Below the pieces are notes generated by a model that was not told where the DNA came from, did no database searches, and saw nothing but the letters and a program-made list of their open reading frames with translations. The position numbers and the translations under genes are program-made. A DNA stretch of 64,000 nt from Aplidium turbinatum (Eukaryota; Chordata; Ascidiacea; Aplousobranchia; Polyclinidae), in NCBI GenBank assembly GCA_918807975.1, contig OU964923.1, forward strand, positions 1,612,001-1,676,000. The letters run 5' to 3'. Shown in pieces: positions 37,001-47,490 of the stretch (position 1 is its first letter; the number at the start of each line of letters is the position of its first letter).

Positions 37001-40000
37001 GATCTTCAACAAGTCGAATTAGATCAGTGACCGCATTGTGAAGGTCTGCAGCAGATTATGCATCTGTTGAAGTACCATTTAAAATGTCTGTTAGTAGTTT
37101 TACAAGCCTTTAATATGGAGGGTTTGAACTGCTTTTGGTCCTAGCAGTTACCTAGGTTGACAAATGAAGTCTCTGTAAACGTTTAAAATGTGTTTTGGCA
37201 AAAAAGCTGTTTCACTCACCTCAGACAAACTTATGTCATGCATGTATTTAATTTCGCATCATTATCTATCAATACATGTCTGCTGTAGCCTATAGCTGAG
37301 CGGTGAGAGCCCTAGTTTGACACCTATTCTGTTTAACTGAACCCATCAACATCTTGGCTGTGAAATCACGACCACTCTTCTAAGTGACATAAATCAATGA
37401 GAAGCTATGTGTTTTGCAACAATTTGAAACGAACAAGGCGGGAAGCAGAACTAGCCTTACCTCGTATTGTTACAGTCGAGAGGAAGTTACAAGTACACGG
37501 TCGCCTTGAACCCAAACCAGCTAGTGAAGAAACTGAAGGTTTCCGTTCACATCGAAGAGCAGGAAGAGATAGATTACATCTCCATTCCTTACTTTGATAA
37601 AATCACATCAGATACATCACGCCATCCAGCTGGCACTACTGTGATCTTCGGGTAGGTAATTGATTCAGTTCTATGAGTACATTAAAGAAATTCTTCATGT
37701 GTTTCTCTGCAGTCGAGAAATAAGTCACGTGTTTTTGGAAAAACTCTCGATGGTTAGTGTGGAGGCTACACCGGTATGGTTAGCGAAACACAATGCTCGT
37801 TGTTCAATGATGAGTAGTCAGGTAATGCTGACGCTGGGAAGATTGCTCCTTCCCAACTAAGAAATTCTTCACTTAGAAAAAAATTGTCAACTCCTCTGAG
37901 TCCGAACATTTCCTGTATCATTTTTTCGCATGTACTTTTCAGAAATACAAAAAGATCAGCTCACATCAAGTACAATCCTCTCCCGGCACAACAAATCGCT
38001 TTTAGGTCGTCGAATGCATTTTCCATACTCTATGACGTGGTGAGGACAAAAGTGTATGGCGACGTCACTGTCGCGAATGGGTGAGATCATGAATACTGTA
38101 TCGCACCTCTGTCGCATTTACATTACAATGAGTAATTACTTCGCGGTGAATGGTTTTTAGACACTGTTGGGTATCATTAGGTTTCTCATCTGACCTCTCT
38201 GAGTTGTAAATAAAGTTCAAAGTCGCACTCACCCACCGTTTGACCTTGCGATGGACCTGAATCAACAGAGTACTCAAGTCAAGTTAATTTATTTTGTTTC
38301 AATAGCGCCACATATAAACAAACAAGCAGAATAAATGAAAAGTAAAACAATGCATTGTAAGCTACAGCTGTTGCTTAGATTATGGCGCAACCGAAAGACC
38401 ATAAGCGGTCATATAGTCAGCCATCGCCCCCATAACAATAAATCTAACTACACATTCATGCACACAGTGTGCAGAGGCAGGCACACTACTTCGATAAATA
38501 AAGAAGGTTTTGCCACTGACATTAAAAAATTTGCTCTACAGTGTACAAATACTCAGAGTAAGACTACACAGTTTGCAGCTCGCAAACCTCTTTGGAGTAG
38601 GAGGCAATAGGCATGCCGGAATGAACGTTAGTTTTTTGTTTCAAACAGGCATCATAAGCAAGTGCCCATGTTTGAAGCTATCACCTTTAAAACCCGATAT
38701 TAACCAATTGGTCTAAGAAACGCAATCTTTCGTTCACTGGCATCTTTCCTTCAACTTCCCGGGTGTACGTTTGAGCAACGAACTATTTAGCGGCACCTAG
38801 TGGATAGAATATTTTCCGGCAACAACTCTTCAACAATCAAAAAACTTCACTCTGCCAATCTCGGTGACCGGCCTTGCGCGTCAATGGTTCAAAGCCTCTA
38901 CAAGTGTTTGAAACTGCCACGATTAAGCTCTCAAAGACTTTGCCAGTTCGAGCATGAAATTCTCACAATCGGAAACTTGTGTTGAGATGTTGATATTTCT
39001 TTTTTTAATGACCGTGGCTGAAACAATTATTCAGCAAAGAACAGCAGTTCACAATTAAGCGCAGATATTAGAAGTGCATTGCAAAATAATTCCTGTTGGG
39101 TGATATTACTCATAACAAGTCGTACTTAGAGTTTGAATTAATTAATTCATAATCCCAATTTCGGTTGTTGAGTTAAATATCTTCTGCTTTCAGCTACTTT
39201 GCTCACTTTTACACCCCTCTTTATCTTGCTCCTCCTCCAAAGAAAGTGATGTTCATCATTGATAAGTCAGGATCAATGGGCACAACAAAGATGCACCAAG
39301 TCAAAGAAGCCATGAGGACTATTTTAAAAAGCTTGGATGAAGTTGTAAGAACATCGTTGTTAATATCTCATCGATACTTTATTTGGCTGTTACATTTTGT
39401 TATGTTTTGTGTTCATTTGTGAAAATAAATGCAAACATAGTTGAACGTTTTATTTACTATTGTGTAGAAGCATGAAATGTCTACCTCAATAAAATGACCC
39501 TGATTTCACAATAACAAAGTAGAAGCTTGCTGGCAAGACCGGGAAAGTGGGGCGACTGTTGCTAGAGCTAATTGACATTGCCCAATCATTCGTTACCCTC
39601 ATATTGGTTTGGCAAATTGAAAACATGTGTTCTTGAAAACTCTCTTCTCTGATTTTATACCCACGTTCAGTGATGAAAACACAGTAATGAAGATGATGGC
39701 GGTGATGCGCGCAGCAAAGATTTTGACAATTTCAATACTGATAATGGAAGTGGTGGTAGCAATGGTTCGATATACTGCATTTCGATCATTTCTTTGTTTA
39801 CGCTGCTTGGGTGTGTTTATGACTTTGTTTATTGTTTGTTTTGGTTTATATATTAATTGTTTCTCAGGATTTTTTTGGTATCATATTCTTTGACAATGGC
39901 CCCAATAAAAAAGGCGCTAAGCTGAGGAAGGCTACTGCACAAAACGTCAAACAGAGTTTGACGGATCTGTCTTCGGTTGATTCCGGGGGTGGGACGCGAA

Positions 40001-43000
40001 TCATTCCTGCCTTTAAAACCGGTTTTGAAGAATTCAATCTTCATTTCAATAAGTTGGCAACACCCGATATAGGAGACGTTACAGGTAAAAACATAGAGCA
40101 ATTTGCATTGGGATATGTCTGCTTCAATATTCTGTCTGAGTTGTCCAATTATTCTTTTAAGTATACGTTGAATCCACAATCATCACTACTAATGACTATT
40201 ATAAACACAGAGTGAAACTGTTCACCAGGCATTTGATAAATAAAGTGACTTGCAGGCGAATCCTCCCCTCCAACTGGCAACAAAATTTTAAGTTGAAAGT
40301 TATGTTTTCTCTTCAACTTCTTATTTCACCAGCTGACCATGGTTCAGAAGAGTTGGACATGTCTGGAGATGATTTAGACATGTCTGGAGATGATTTGGAA
40401 ATATCCGGAGATCTTGAAGTTGAAGATAAAAAAAGGAAAGTTATTGAAGATGACTACGAGAATCTCATTGTGTTTTTGACTGATGGACAGTAAGTGATTA
40501 ACGTTAATTCATTGTAGGAATATTTATCTTCCAAATGAAAAAATCTACTTTGAGAGCTTAATTCTGGCAGCTTTGCAACTTGTAGAGACTGTGAACCACT
40601 GAACCACTGTGAAACATTAATACAATGCCCGGTAAGGTACTACGATGGACAGAGTCAAGTTTACGGTTGTTGTTGTTGAAGTGTTGTCTATTAATTATTC
40701 CCATCACTAGATACTGCTAAATGGAGAGCTGTTCTTGAAATATGTTGCTCAAGCGCACACTCCAAGAGACAAACCATCGTCTAATCACAATGGTGTTCTA
40801 TGCATTTGTTGCCGCCTCCAGCCTTCTATGCCTGTTGCATAGAAACAATGGTCCAACTGCAAGTTTAGCTTAAATTAACGTTGTTTCAGTGACGATGTTG
40901 GCCTTGTTAGTGACTCATCGATTTTGCCACAAAACTACCAACAACCTGGATTCATCTGTTAAAAATAAGTAGTTACCGCTCTCCTGAAAAGTTTTAAAAG
41001 TGTTGTTTTATATCAGAATTGAAACCCATTTTTTAACGTATCCAGGCTTAGACCCGATGGTTGAGGTTTTAGATTAAGTGGACCATGAGATAATTTTCTT
41101 GCCCATCCAGTGTGTCCTGACTCCTTCGTTCAGTTAACAACCTTCGTCCGGTGACTTCATCACAGCCATGACAGTCACCTCCAGGCCAGCTGGGCAAAGT
41201 ATCGTTTCTTTCTCTTTGGTATATATTCAGTTTTGCCACTTCCAGCCATAGGCTTCTTAAAACGAAATGTTCAGAAATTGCAAACAGCATCTTGTTTTTA
41301 TGCGGCGATGCAGCGCAGTGGGATTACCACACGCAACTGACAAAAAGATTGATACAAATTCTTGAATTATCCTAAAAAAGTAGTGTAAAATTCTCAAAGT
41401 CAAAAGAAACTTATTGAAAGCATATTCAAAGACTTTATAATGTTTCATGCAGTGGAAACCACACATTAGAAGCCTTGAAATGAAGGCAAGTACTTGGTAG
41501 TGGGATGGTATGTTGCAAGAACTATGCGTGGTGCCATGCTATAATCGACACTTATTGTTCTTGGCTGGCAGGGGGGAAAGTCCTTCAGAAGTTTTAAAAC
41601 AAATTAAAAGAAACAACATCCACAAGATCGCGATCCACACAATCGCTTTCGGACAAGGCGCGGCTCGAGATCTCCTCCAGTCCATCGCTGCCCAGCACGA
41701 TGGGACCTATAGGATGGTGTTTGATGGCTTGACCGCTTCTGCGCAGGTCGGTATTGTTGGATCATAATTTGTTTGTGTTGTGCATTGCTTTCTATTGGTC
41801 GATTAAACTTTAGATTCATTTCTGATTTGCTAGCTTCTCAATCAACTCAATTTCACCGACATTTTAGATTGATAACCTTAAAATTCTTGAATTCTTGAAT
41901 AAATAAAATTCTTGAATAGTAATCAATTTCATTGATTACCTCAAAGTTAAAATACAATTAATATTTGTCGTATCTAGGCTTACACCGATGATTGAAGATT
42001 TAGATTAAGTGGACGGGAAGGCAAGGAAGCCGATCTTCCTGTCCGCCCTCAGGCATGCCTTTAAGTGTCTTACCAAAGACACAGCCGCATGCTCTTGAGC
42101 GGTGTCGAACCGGCACCCTTTCGAACGTCGTCCCAGGGATCTCACCAATCGATGATGCAGCCGACAAAGTACAATCTTAGTACTAGACTTTCTGGATTGG
42201 TGCTTGTAGGCGAAGGTTCACACGATTTATAACGTTACACCTTTTCTTTTTATGCTGACTGCTAATCAATTACGTTCTGTGGCTTTTTATCATCTGTTTC
42301 TTCAATTGTTTTGTTTGCTTATTTCAGGCTAATGATTGTCTATAAATTATCACTAGCTCAGCATTTTCACATTATTTTTAACGACTAACAGCCAGTCAGG
42401 TGGTCTGACGCATGATTTTTCTCAATTAATCAAACCGTTCACTTAATGTCACTCAACTGCGTTCATTGAGGTCGCTAGCAACGTGTGCTTAATGTTATTT
42501 TGTTATTTGTTTGATTCAAATGTTTTATTTTTTGTTGATGTATATACACATTTAGATCGACGATTTTTTTCAAGAAATTACTGCTCCCTCTCTAAGAAAC
42601 ATCTCAATAGAGTACCCAGTCAACCGTATCGTTGACGTCACCCAAAGCAAGTTCCAGGCAATACAATCAAAATCAGAAATAGTTTGGGCAGGAAGAATAA
42701 AAGAAGAGGAGGAACTGTTAGATGTTGGACTGGATGAACCTCTGTTGGAGGACTTCGATGTCTCCAGCGGAGGAGGAGTGTTCATAAACGCTCATGTGAG
42801 TTGATCAGCTAACGATGTACGCCCACATGGAAGGTTTGAGGCAAGGGCTAAATTCCATCTGCTAACTGTGATAATTGTAAAAATACGCAATTTAAACCAA
42901 GCAGCAATCTGATATTAATTTTGTTACAAAAGGAAAATCTGCAAATGTCATCTAACCATCTTCAAGTATTTGGAAAACGGACTTACGTACATTTAAAAGT

Positions 43001-46000
43001 GGACTGACACTGCAGTATTTTATTTTTGTTTTAACAATGTTATCTCTGACCAAGTTGAATTATTTAGCATAAGCAGACATTCCAGACAGCAAAATCTGTC
43101 ATTTTGATATGGATTCAACGTCTGCAGACGGATTTTGTTGTCTAGGATATGGGATGAACTGAACTCAGTTCAAGTTAAAACTAATAAATGAGTCACTTTC
43201 AAATAGCTCAATGTACAAATGGCCTGATGCATGAACAAGATTTTGGTTAGTTGGGAGGCTTCATGCTTCGCTTCTGTATTCAACACCGGATATTCAAAAA
43301 CTCTTTTCTTGTATGTGAAATAGTTAAATCATGAAGCAGAAAAATCATGAAGGATAGAACCTCAGTCCCTGAGGCTCACACGACGACGACGATATAGGTG
43401 TTATTTCTCAGTGATGTTATTTCTTAGTGATGTCCTCTGTTCATCATTCGAGATGTGTGGGGATGACTGTGTGTTGTGTGACCTGTTCATATTCCTTTGT
43501 TTTAGCTCTCTGGCCACTACCTTGATGAAGATCTAGAGATTGACATCCCTATCAATTCTAAGAAAGCAAAGTCACGGATCATGACGTCACAGCACCAGGT
43601 GACGCCTAACCATAACTTATATTGTAAGAGAAAGAAAAATAACTTTATTTGCTAATCAGATTCTGCAATACAATAGTTGCCAACACAATACAATAACATA
43701 CAATTCATAAACATAGAGGAACGCATAAGTACGCTCAGTGTTGAACAATGCAACCTGATTAGCTAGTTAGTTTAGTTAGTTCACGAATTAACGTGTTTTG
43801 TTCCTCGTATTGCGAGGGCTGAACGTCACTCAATTTCGATCCGGCTTGATGGCGGCTTTCCACGAACCCATATTTTGAACATTGACCTCCACAAGGTTCC
43901 CTTATCGGATGTCGCTCCGCACGTTATCGTACCACCACTTCTTTGGTCATTCACGTGGTTAGAGAAAGACCATTTAATCATCCAGTCCGCTCCAATCAAA
44001 ACTTTTTACAACAGTTATCAAATGAATGATATTATTGACACTGTGATCTGCGCTTAACCACATTGTTTCCATTCTTAGATCGCAAATTTTACTGAGAGGC
44101 TCTGGGCTTTCCTACAAATCAAAGAACTTTTGAAAGAACTTGTACTTGCGAAAGGAAACCCAAACGCTTCGGCGTTGATAAAAGAAAAGGCGCTCAACAT
44201 GTCGTTGCAGTAAGAGAGAGTCTGAATTCGCATTTCTGACTACAATTTTATACTATTTGAAAAGATACGTTTTTTTAAAAGCAATATTTTTTGCAAGGTT
44301 TGGCCAATCTGAGTCAAGAGTATAGACCAAATAATTGAAAGATCCAACTTCATCAGCGATGATAAAAACTTTTAAAACGTTTTCTGGGTCTTACCAGTCT
44401 TACTATTTACTCATCCCAGATGCAATTTTGCATATGTTGATGTGCGCAAGTGCACAAGCAGACATTAAACGTAGATTGAATTTGTTTTCATCCATCACAC
44501 AATCTCAGTCTTTATTTTTTTCCTCCAGGTATAACTTCGTGACTCCTCTTACTTCCATGGTGGTCGTTCTTCCTGACGATCTCAAAGACATAGAGGAAGA
44601 ATTAAAAAGTGAAGAAAAAGAAAGGAGGGAAAGAATAAAAGAAGACAAAATGAGGAGAAGAGAAGAAGAAAAGCAAAGATTGGAAGCGGAAAGGCTAAAA
44701 ATGGAACAGGAAAGGCTAAGAATGGAAAAAGAAAGACAAAGACTGGAAGAAGAAAGAAAGCTGTTGAAGGGGCCATCAGCCGACCAGTCTAGTCAAATCG
44801 CCAATCTTAGAACTAGTCACAAACTAAGTCGTGGAAGAGGAGGAGGATACGGAGATCCTCACTTCATCATTCCACTTCGTCCGGATATCAATCTCTGCTT
44901 CAACTGGGATGGAGAAGAAGGAGAGGTGATTAACTGTCGACGTATAAACTAACATTTCCTAACCAAGTCAGAGTCTTTAACAAGCTTTCACTGAAATTGG
45001 TTGAACAATCAACTTTGTCTTTCAATATAACCGATTGAGTCATTCTCCCAATTTCGTAAAAGATATTTGTGTTACTTAAAAACTTCGTTTACGTTCAGTT
45101 CGCATTATGGGAGGTTTCATCTTTTCGTATTTTGTTTAGGTTTATAACTTGTTCTACGACCCCTCAGCTGGAGTGGCTGTTAATGGCAAGCTGATCAGAA
45201 CTGAAGCCCCGGAAGAAACTGGCAAGAGCCACAGAACTTATATTTCCGTCATGGGACTGATTCTTCCAGAATACAACCTCAAAATAGTGGTTAGTACCTA
45301 TCCGTAAACTGAAAAAGCTAAAAACGTAGTCCCATACTCAATTCTAAGCTTTGGGTAATGAGAAGATAAGGTTCTCACTAGGTCTTTGGCACTATTGAGA
45401 GTAGGGTGGCCAGTTTCCTTCTCTCGGCCATCTTTTCTTCAGCAACTATGCCCACCGAATTTATTACACCCTGGTCCTGGGTATAGGTGAGCAGTGTTTT
45501 ATCAACAACCAGCTGAAGCCGGGAGTCGAACCAGGATTGTATTATTGGAAAGCCAACGTCTTATCCGTTCCGACATCCCACCCGCCCTTGTAAACTGAAA
45601 CAGTGCCAAATGCTTCTACCATGCATTGGTAATTGGCTTGTGTTAGTTATTAGAACATGCCCGCTACGAAAGCAATGACGTTTGCTTGTGTACCATTACT
45701 AGTAACCTCAACTAATTTCCGTCAGTTTGTCCTTATTGTAATCCAAAACAATAATATACTACGCCTTCGTATGAGCCAGTGAGGGTCTGTTTGTTACCTG
45801 GGCCACTGAAAGGCACCCGGCGTTTACTCTCATCATCTCAGACCTTCACCAATCCATGATCACCCGATCAGGGGCGTTGACAGGGGGGCCAGAGGCTAGT
45901 TTTGGACCTAGGTCCGAAGTAATTTAGGGGCAGGGAGCCTTTCTAAGGACGACGGGAATTTGAAGAAGCCACCGCGTATTCTTAGAAAGTGCATTTTTGT

Positions 46001-47490
46001 TAAGAAGTGTCTTGACTTGGGGCCCAAGGATTTCATTGGTACCGGGCCCTGGACCCGATACTGATTTCATTAACAATTTTTCTGTTGATGCGAGATAGTT
46101 AACGATGTCAGGCAGCTGTTGCTAGTTGATTAGTTTGCGACATTTTCTTAAGCGTTACGATCGCATGGTAGCTTTCGTTATCTTCCAGCACTTTCAAGAT
46201 AGTCGAGATAGTGTTTATTTTTTCTACAATATTTGTTGTTGAAATAGTTCCACTAACCATTGCTACAATGAAGACACTTATCGAAGCTATTGGCTCATGT
46301 CATGATCAAATCAGTAATCAAATTATTAAAAAATGATGAGTTGTCCGACAACCTTCCTGCCATGATCTTTTTATAGATAATTAATTACTTTTTTATTTTA
46401 TTGAAGTCAAAGCTTGTTCTTTTAGGTTCGTCCTGAAACGGTTACCCTAATCTCTAAGGGGATAAGAAACATCACCCTTCCTGTGTTATCCTCCATGATG
46501 ATAACTAGGCATGGGGTGAAATTACGTATGTATGACGTCAAGTTCAAGACTGCAAAGATTGAGTTGTCGGGCGAAGATTGGTCCTTTGATGTGAGTGGTT
46601 AAAGCTTCAATGTAGGCCTATGGTAAATACAACGTTAAATAACATTTAAAATACGATAATAATGTTAGCAAGGAGAACGTTTTTCATTGCTCGAAGTTGT
46701 GGTAGGCCTACTTGACTTCATTCTGACGACAAGCCACTGAAGAGAGTCAGACGTAAAGTACCGCAACTTCAAGTAATGAAAACTTCTCGCCACATTCACG
46801 TTTAATACCTCAAATTAACTCTTACTACACTAACATCACAGATTAACTCTATAGCAAAATCGAAGCAATCAAATGGCGTGTATTGCAATTCCGCGGATCA
46901 AGCGCGAACATCAAGAGTCGAACCATCATTGTTTGATCTTGTTCTTTATTTATTTGCAGATCTCGGTGCTTGTTTATTGGATTATTAGGGTAACCTCAAG
47001 GCGCCTTTTTATGTCCTCTGAAGAGTCTGAAGGCTGCCATTCGATGATCACTTGCTTGTGTTTTCAGATTATTGTAACCCGAAATATCCGCAACCACCAC
47101 CAAGCCTGTCACGTGGACTTTTTTGTCAACAGCTACAAGAACCACTTGATGTCGCCACTGAGTGGAGTTATCGGACAATTTCTGAACAGTGACGTCAGTG
47201 TTGCTCATGACAACAAGTTACATCAAACCATTATGACGATTAAGTAAGTTTGACGAAAATTTGTTTCTTGGTAACAATTTTAGGTTTGATGTGGGTCTTT
47301 CGAACTATTACTTTTTTTTCATAGCAACCGTTCCGGTCGAGTAACAACAATTGAGAGAGAGCAGCCATGGTCACGTGAGAAAGTTACATGTTGGAGTTCC
47401 CATAGCAACGCACGTGACATCATCCAGGGCTCCCACGAGCACTACCTAGTGGAAGATGTGTTGAAAAATCCGAGCTACTATTGGATTTGA
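24146..47490 (+). CDS. ITIH-like gene A: inter-alpha-trypsin inhibitor heavy chain with N-terminal extension, 25 exons
   Basis: I assembled 25 exons from GT-AG boundaries with consistent phases. The total is 4161 nt: 1386 residues plus stop, versus about 900-950 in vertebrate ITIH proteins. Order: signal peptide (1 to about 21), basic propeptide ending RQKR (62-65), extra beta-rich region (66-438), VIT domain (about 439-600), vWA domain (about 664-900) with MIDAS DKSGS (671-675), charged coiled coil (about 1056-1115), DPHFII (Asp1145), and ITIH C-terminal domain to the stop. In vertebrates, ITIH heavy chains are secreted and their C-terminal Asp of DPH is esterified to chondroitin sulfate on bikunin, then moved to hyaluronan. 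The conserved DPH suggests, but does not prove, the same chemistry. No bikunin gene is in the window. The gene is one of a tandem pair. Exon coordinates are given in the four block entries. The family assignment is strong; exon 2 and the weak GTTTGT donor after exon 11 are the least certain boundaries. Confidence 0.92.
24303..24345. repeat. Gene A intron 1 minisatellite, about two units
   Basis: The 16-bp unit TGACATGACGTCTGAC occurs about twice, ending in TGACGTCA, a perfect CRE-type palindrome. The gene B copy (about 48819-48909) is longer. No expression evidence is available. Confidence 0.6.
25765..26728 (-). mobile_element. LINE remnant in gene A intron 4, absent from gene B
   Basis: The minus strand reads QRSIEMKKDLYIAFIDYKKA followed by FDRIK (about 26638-26710), an RT core motif, and further down SLLKNIKENQVQFLGHLLQK, then LTGKIEGKGAQGRQRLTYTN (25868-26010), the LINE C-terminal tail. 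The distance between them is too short for an intact RT, so it is internally deleted. AAGAAAAACT flanks both sides (about 25753 and 26727) as a target duplication, and gene B has this once in an uninterrupted intron at about 50315. The insertion therefore followed the gene duplication. A MITE later inserted at 26205-26630. Confidence 0.7.
26205..26630. mobile_element. MITE nested in the LINE remnant, 426 bp
   Basis: Inverted ends: TCCCAGTAAACAATTTTCC at the left and the complement of TCCTAGCAAACATTGTACC at the right, each followed by GGCCCAACGT; about 30 bp of imperfect inverted repeat. The inside repeats CGTTGG-type motifs in both directions. There is no coding frame and the target duplication is unclear, so the superfamily is not assigned. 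The LINE RT frame resumes on its far side. Confidence 0.55.
27060..27335 (-). mobile_element. LINE remnant fragment in gene A intron 5
   Basis: This stretch (CACATCTTCTTCCTTCAGTC, later TTTCCTTCCTCCTTCCGTAG) is similar to part of the LINE remnant at 30860-31620 and 53190-53950. Gene B runs from TATTTTCTTTGAC straight to GCAACGTATCTTTG at about 51262-51290 without it, so this copy inserted after the duplication or was lost from B. Confidence 0.5.
27608..27862 (-). mobile_element. GC-rich repeat fragment, possible LTR fossil
   Basis: A GC-rich segment matching, in reverse orientation, about 50591-50836 in gene B. It includes a TATAAAA box. The flanking intron sequence differs between genes and the two copies lie in different introns, so these are independent insertions of one family. 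It is a fragment only; assignment to an LTR family is tentative and the age is recent, after the gene duplication. Confidence 0.4.
28000..30555 (-). mobile_element. 5'-truncated L1/Tx1-like LINE in gene A intron 5
   Basis: A minus-strand copy of the LINE at 9118, with its poly(A) as a T-run at 27998-28011. It lacks ORF1, the endonuclease and the first part of RT: a typical 5' truncation. The target duplication GAGTGTTCTT lies at 27990-27999 and 30556-30565. Gene B preserves the empty site at about 51793-51802, so the insertion is younger than the gene duplication. The remaining ORF2 frame (30549 to 28723) is open for 608 codons, including FEKAFDRV and YADDTTFI, and lacks the frameshift of the other copy. 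It carries a clean in-frame 72-bp deletion near 30069 that removes 24 residues just after the YADD motif. Confidence 0.9.
30860..31620 (-). mobile_element. Old LINE remnant shared by both ITIH genes (gene A copy)
   Basis: It matches 53190-53950 in gene B. The better-preserved B copy reads on the minus strand LRRTERAMVRAMSGVNSRNV followed by KKTKELMDILEMRM, a common C-terminal segment of invertebrate LINE RT proteins (RTERAMVRAMCGVKL...KNTEELMDMLGL). The A copy is more decayed. Presence at the same place in both introns shows the insertion predates the tandem duplication. Confidence 0.6.
32597..32797 (-). mobile_element. SINE family A in gene A intron 6
   Basis: A minus-strand tRNA-derived SINE of about 200 bp with head GCATAGCTGAGTAGTGAGAG, B box GGTTCGACAC, and tail TGGATACGACAAAC. 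It is flanked by AATGAGAGG on both sides (32588-32596 and 32798-32806). Gene B has a single AATGAAAGG at the matching point (about 55012), an intact empty site, so it inserted after the gene duplication. Confidence 0.85.
33609..33811 (-). mobile_element. SINE family A in gene A intron 8
   Basis: Same family and orientation as the copy at 32597. The target duplication ACAATACAAGT is at 33598-33608 and 33812-33822. Gene B keeps the unoccupied site at about 56157-56167. The two copies are very alike, so transposition was recent. Confidence 0.87.
34380..35480 (+). mobile_element. Penelope-like element fragment with GIY-YIG region (gene A intron 9)
   Basis: Plus-strand pieces read CTTKNCVYKIICKKCRKSYI followed by GSTLRPLHSRLK, the Cys-rich lead-in and GIY-YIG core of Penelope-like retroelement endonucleases. 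FEFVIIARENDTVQLRFKEA then MFISRQSPKISNR fits the later part of that domain. Only the C-terminal portion is present and it is broken. A T-rich low-complexity tail (35210-35335) and an AATAAACTGAACTGAAC end follow. Gene B holds a shorter version of the same insertion (56740-57130), so it predates the duplication. Confidence 0.6.
35210..35335. repeat. T-rich low-complexity tract
   Basis: Runs of T with interspersed G (TTTGTTTG type) in intron 9 of gene A, downstream of the Penelope-like fragment. No function is apparent. Confidence 0.7.
35951..38080 (+). CDS. Gene A exons 10-13: VIT domain and linker
   Basis: Exons: 35951-36131, 36778-36912, 37476-37651, 37943-38080. Exon 10 (SRFAETVVMSVMTNYADVGL, then FDILLPVDSFITNLTMTLDD and RVDEKERAKKIYEK) aligns by eye with the ITIH VIT start (FAHYVVTSQVVN...F.L.IP..AFI..F..T..G....G.IK.K..A...Y). 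Exon 11 (VFKTSLFVGPGKKVIFRLTY) is the second half of VIT. Exons 12 and 13 give the beta strands and the linker up to ILYDV, equivalent to VVLYDV before the ITIH vWA domain. The donor after exon 11 is GTTTGT, weak but conserved in gene B. This block is nearly identical between the two genes. Confidence 0.92.
36455..36462. other. Empty hAT target site (ATCCAGGG)
   Basis: This unoccupied 8-mer in gene A intron 10 corresponds to the duplicated 8-mers that flank the hAT element at 57853-59383 in gene B. It shows the pre-insertion state. Confidence 0.8.
37286..37324 (+). mobile_element. Ancient SINE-A head fragment, shared with gene B
   Basis: TATAGCTGAGCGGTGAGAGC then TTTGACACC resembles the tRNA-like head of SINE family A with an internal deletion. 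The same remnant lies at about 60203-60238 in gene B, so it was present before duplication. Confidence 0.45.
38762..38985 (+). mobile_element. SINE family C body in gene A intron 13
   Basis: It shares ACTTCACTCTGCCAATCTC-like and CCTCTACAAG...GAAACTGCCA sequence with the element at 17778-18060, minus most of the tRNA-like head. Gene B keeps only the last third (61600-61690), following a deletion there of roughly 200 bp. Confidence 0.5.
39194..41746 (+). CDS. Gene A exons 14-17: vWA domain with acidic repeat insertion
   Basis: Exons: 39194-39344, 39868-40084, 40333-40489, 41572-41746. Exon 14 (GYFAHFYTPLYLAPPPKKVM, then FIIDKSGSMG) carries the metal-binding DxSxS motif. Exon 15 contributes DFFGIIFFD and SGGGTRIIPAF, which supplies the MIDAS threonine. 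Exon 16 ends in DDYENLIVFLTDGQ with the MIDAS aspartate. Exon 17 (IHTIAFGQGAARDLLQSIAA) completes the fold. All MIDAS positions look intact, so divalent-cation binding is expected. Exon 16 inserts an acidic stretch with two LDMSGDD units and LEISGD (residues about 778-797), which I do not know from other ITIH proteins; gene B has three units. Confidence 0.92.
41035..41085 (-). mobile_element. SINE-A tail fragment in gene A intron 16
   Basis: TTTTTTAACGTATCCAGGCT and the following AGATTAAGTGGACC match the 3' part of SINE family A. The head is missing. Gene B shows CGTATCCAGG at 63790 in the equivalent position, so the tail end may be shared. Confidence 0.5.
41963..42165 (-). mobile_element. 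SINE family A in gene A intron 17
   Basis: A full-length minus-strand copy with tail TAGATACGACAAAT, GCATGCGGCTGTG in the middle, B box and head GTCGGCTGCATCATCGATTG. The equivalent region of gene B lies outside the window, so its age relative to the duplication cannot be read. The target duplication is not clean. Confidence 0.8.
42556..47490 (+). CDS. Gene A exons 18-25: coiled coil, DPHFII site and ITIH C-terminal domain
   Basis: Exons: 42556-42795, 43506-43598, 44079-44209, 44529-44925, 45140-45289, 46426-46590, 47068-47243, 47325-47490. Exon 18 (PSLRNISIEYPVNRIVDVTQ) and exon 20 (RLWAFLQIKELLKELV) match the ITIH segment after vWA (LWAYLTIQQLL). Exon 21 starts YNFVTPLTSMVVV, identical in form to vertebrate ITIH, then has about 60 residues of Glu/Arg/Lys-rich heptad sequence (residues 1056-1115), then YGDPHFII. 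Exons 21-25 follow the family's C-terminal domain: LCFNWDGEEGEVYNLFYD (compare LCFNID..PG....L..D), VNGKLI, FFVNSYKNHLMSPLSGVIGQ and the closing VTCWSS...HEHYLVEDVL (compare V.CW...G..DYLVP..). The stop is TGA at 47490. Confidence 0.92.
45385..45592 (-). mobile_element. tRNA-derived SINE-like repeat in gene A intron 22
   Basis: Read on the minus strand, a tRNA-like head (GTCGGAACGGATAAGACG as A-box region, then a GTTGGCTTTCCAA arm and B box GGTTCGACTCCCGG) is followed by GCTGGTTGTTGATAAAAC and CCCAGGACCAGGGTG. No second copy occurs in the window, so it is judged a SINE from structure only. Confidence 0.5.
45840..46080. other. Possible DNA-transposon remnant in gene A intron 22
   Basis: A GC-rich patch with CAGGGGCGTTGACAGGGGGG at about 45870 and GGTACCGGGCCCTGGACCC near 46060 inside an AT-rich intron resembles transposon termini. 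No paired inverted repeats or target duplication found. Confidence 0.25.

Noticed and set aside
39627-39893. Hydrophobic frame in gene A intron 14, similar in gene B (62430-62627)
   Set aside because: It lies between two well-supported vWA exons, the B copy is altered without regard to frame, and it crosses the exon 15 acceptor.
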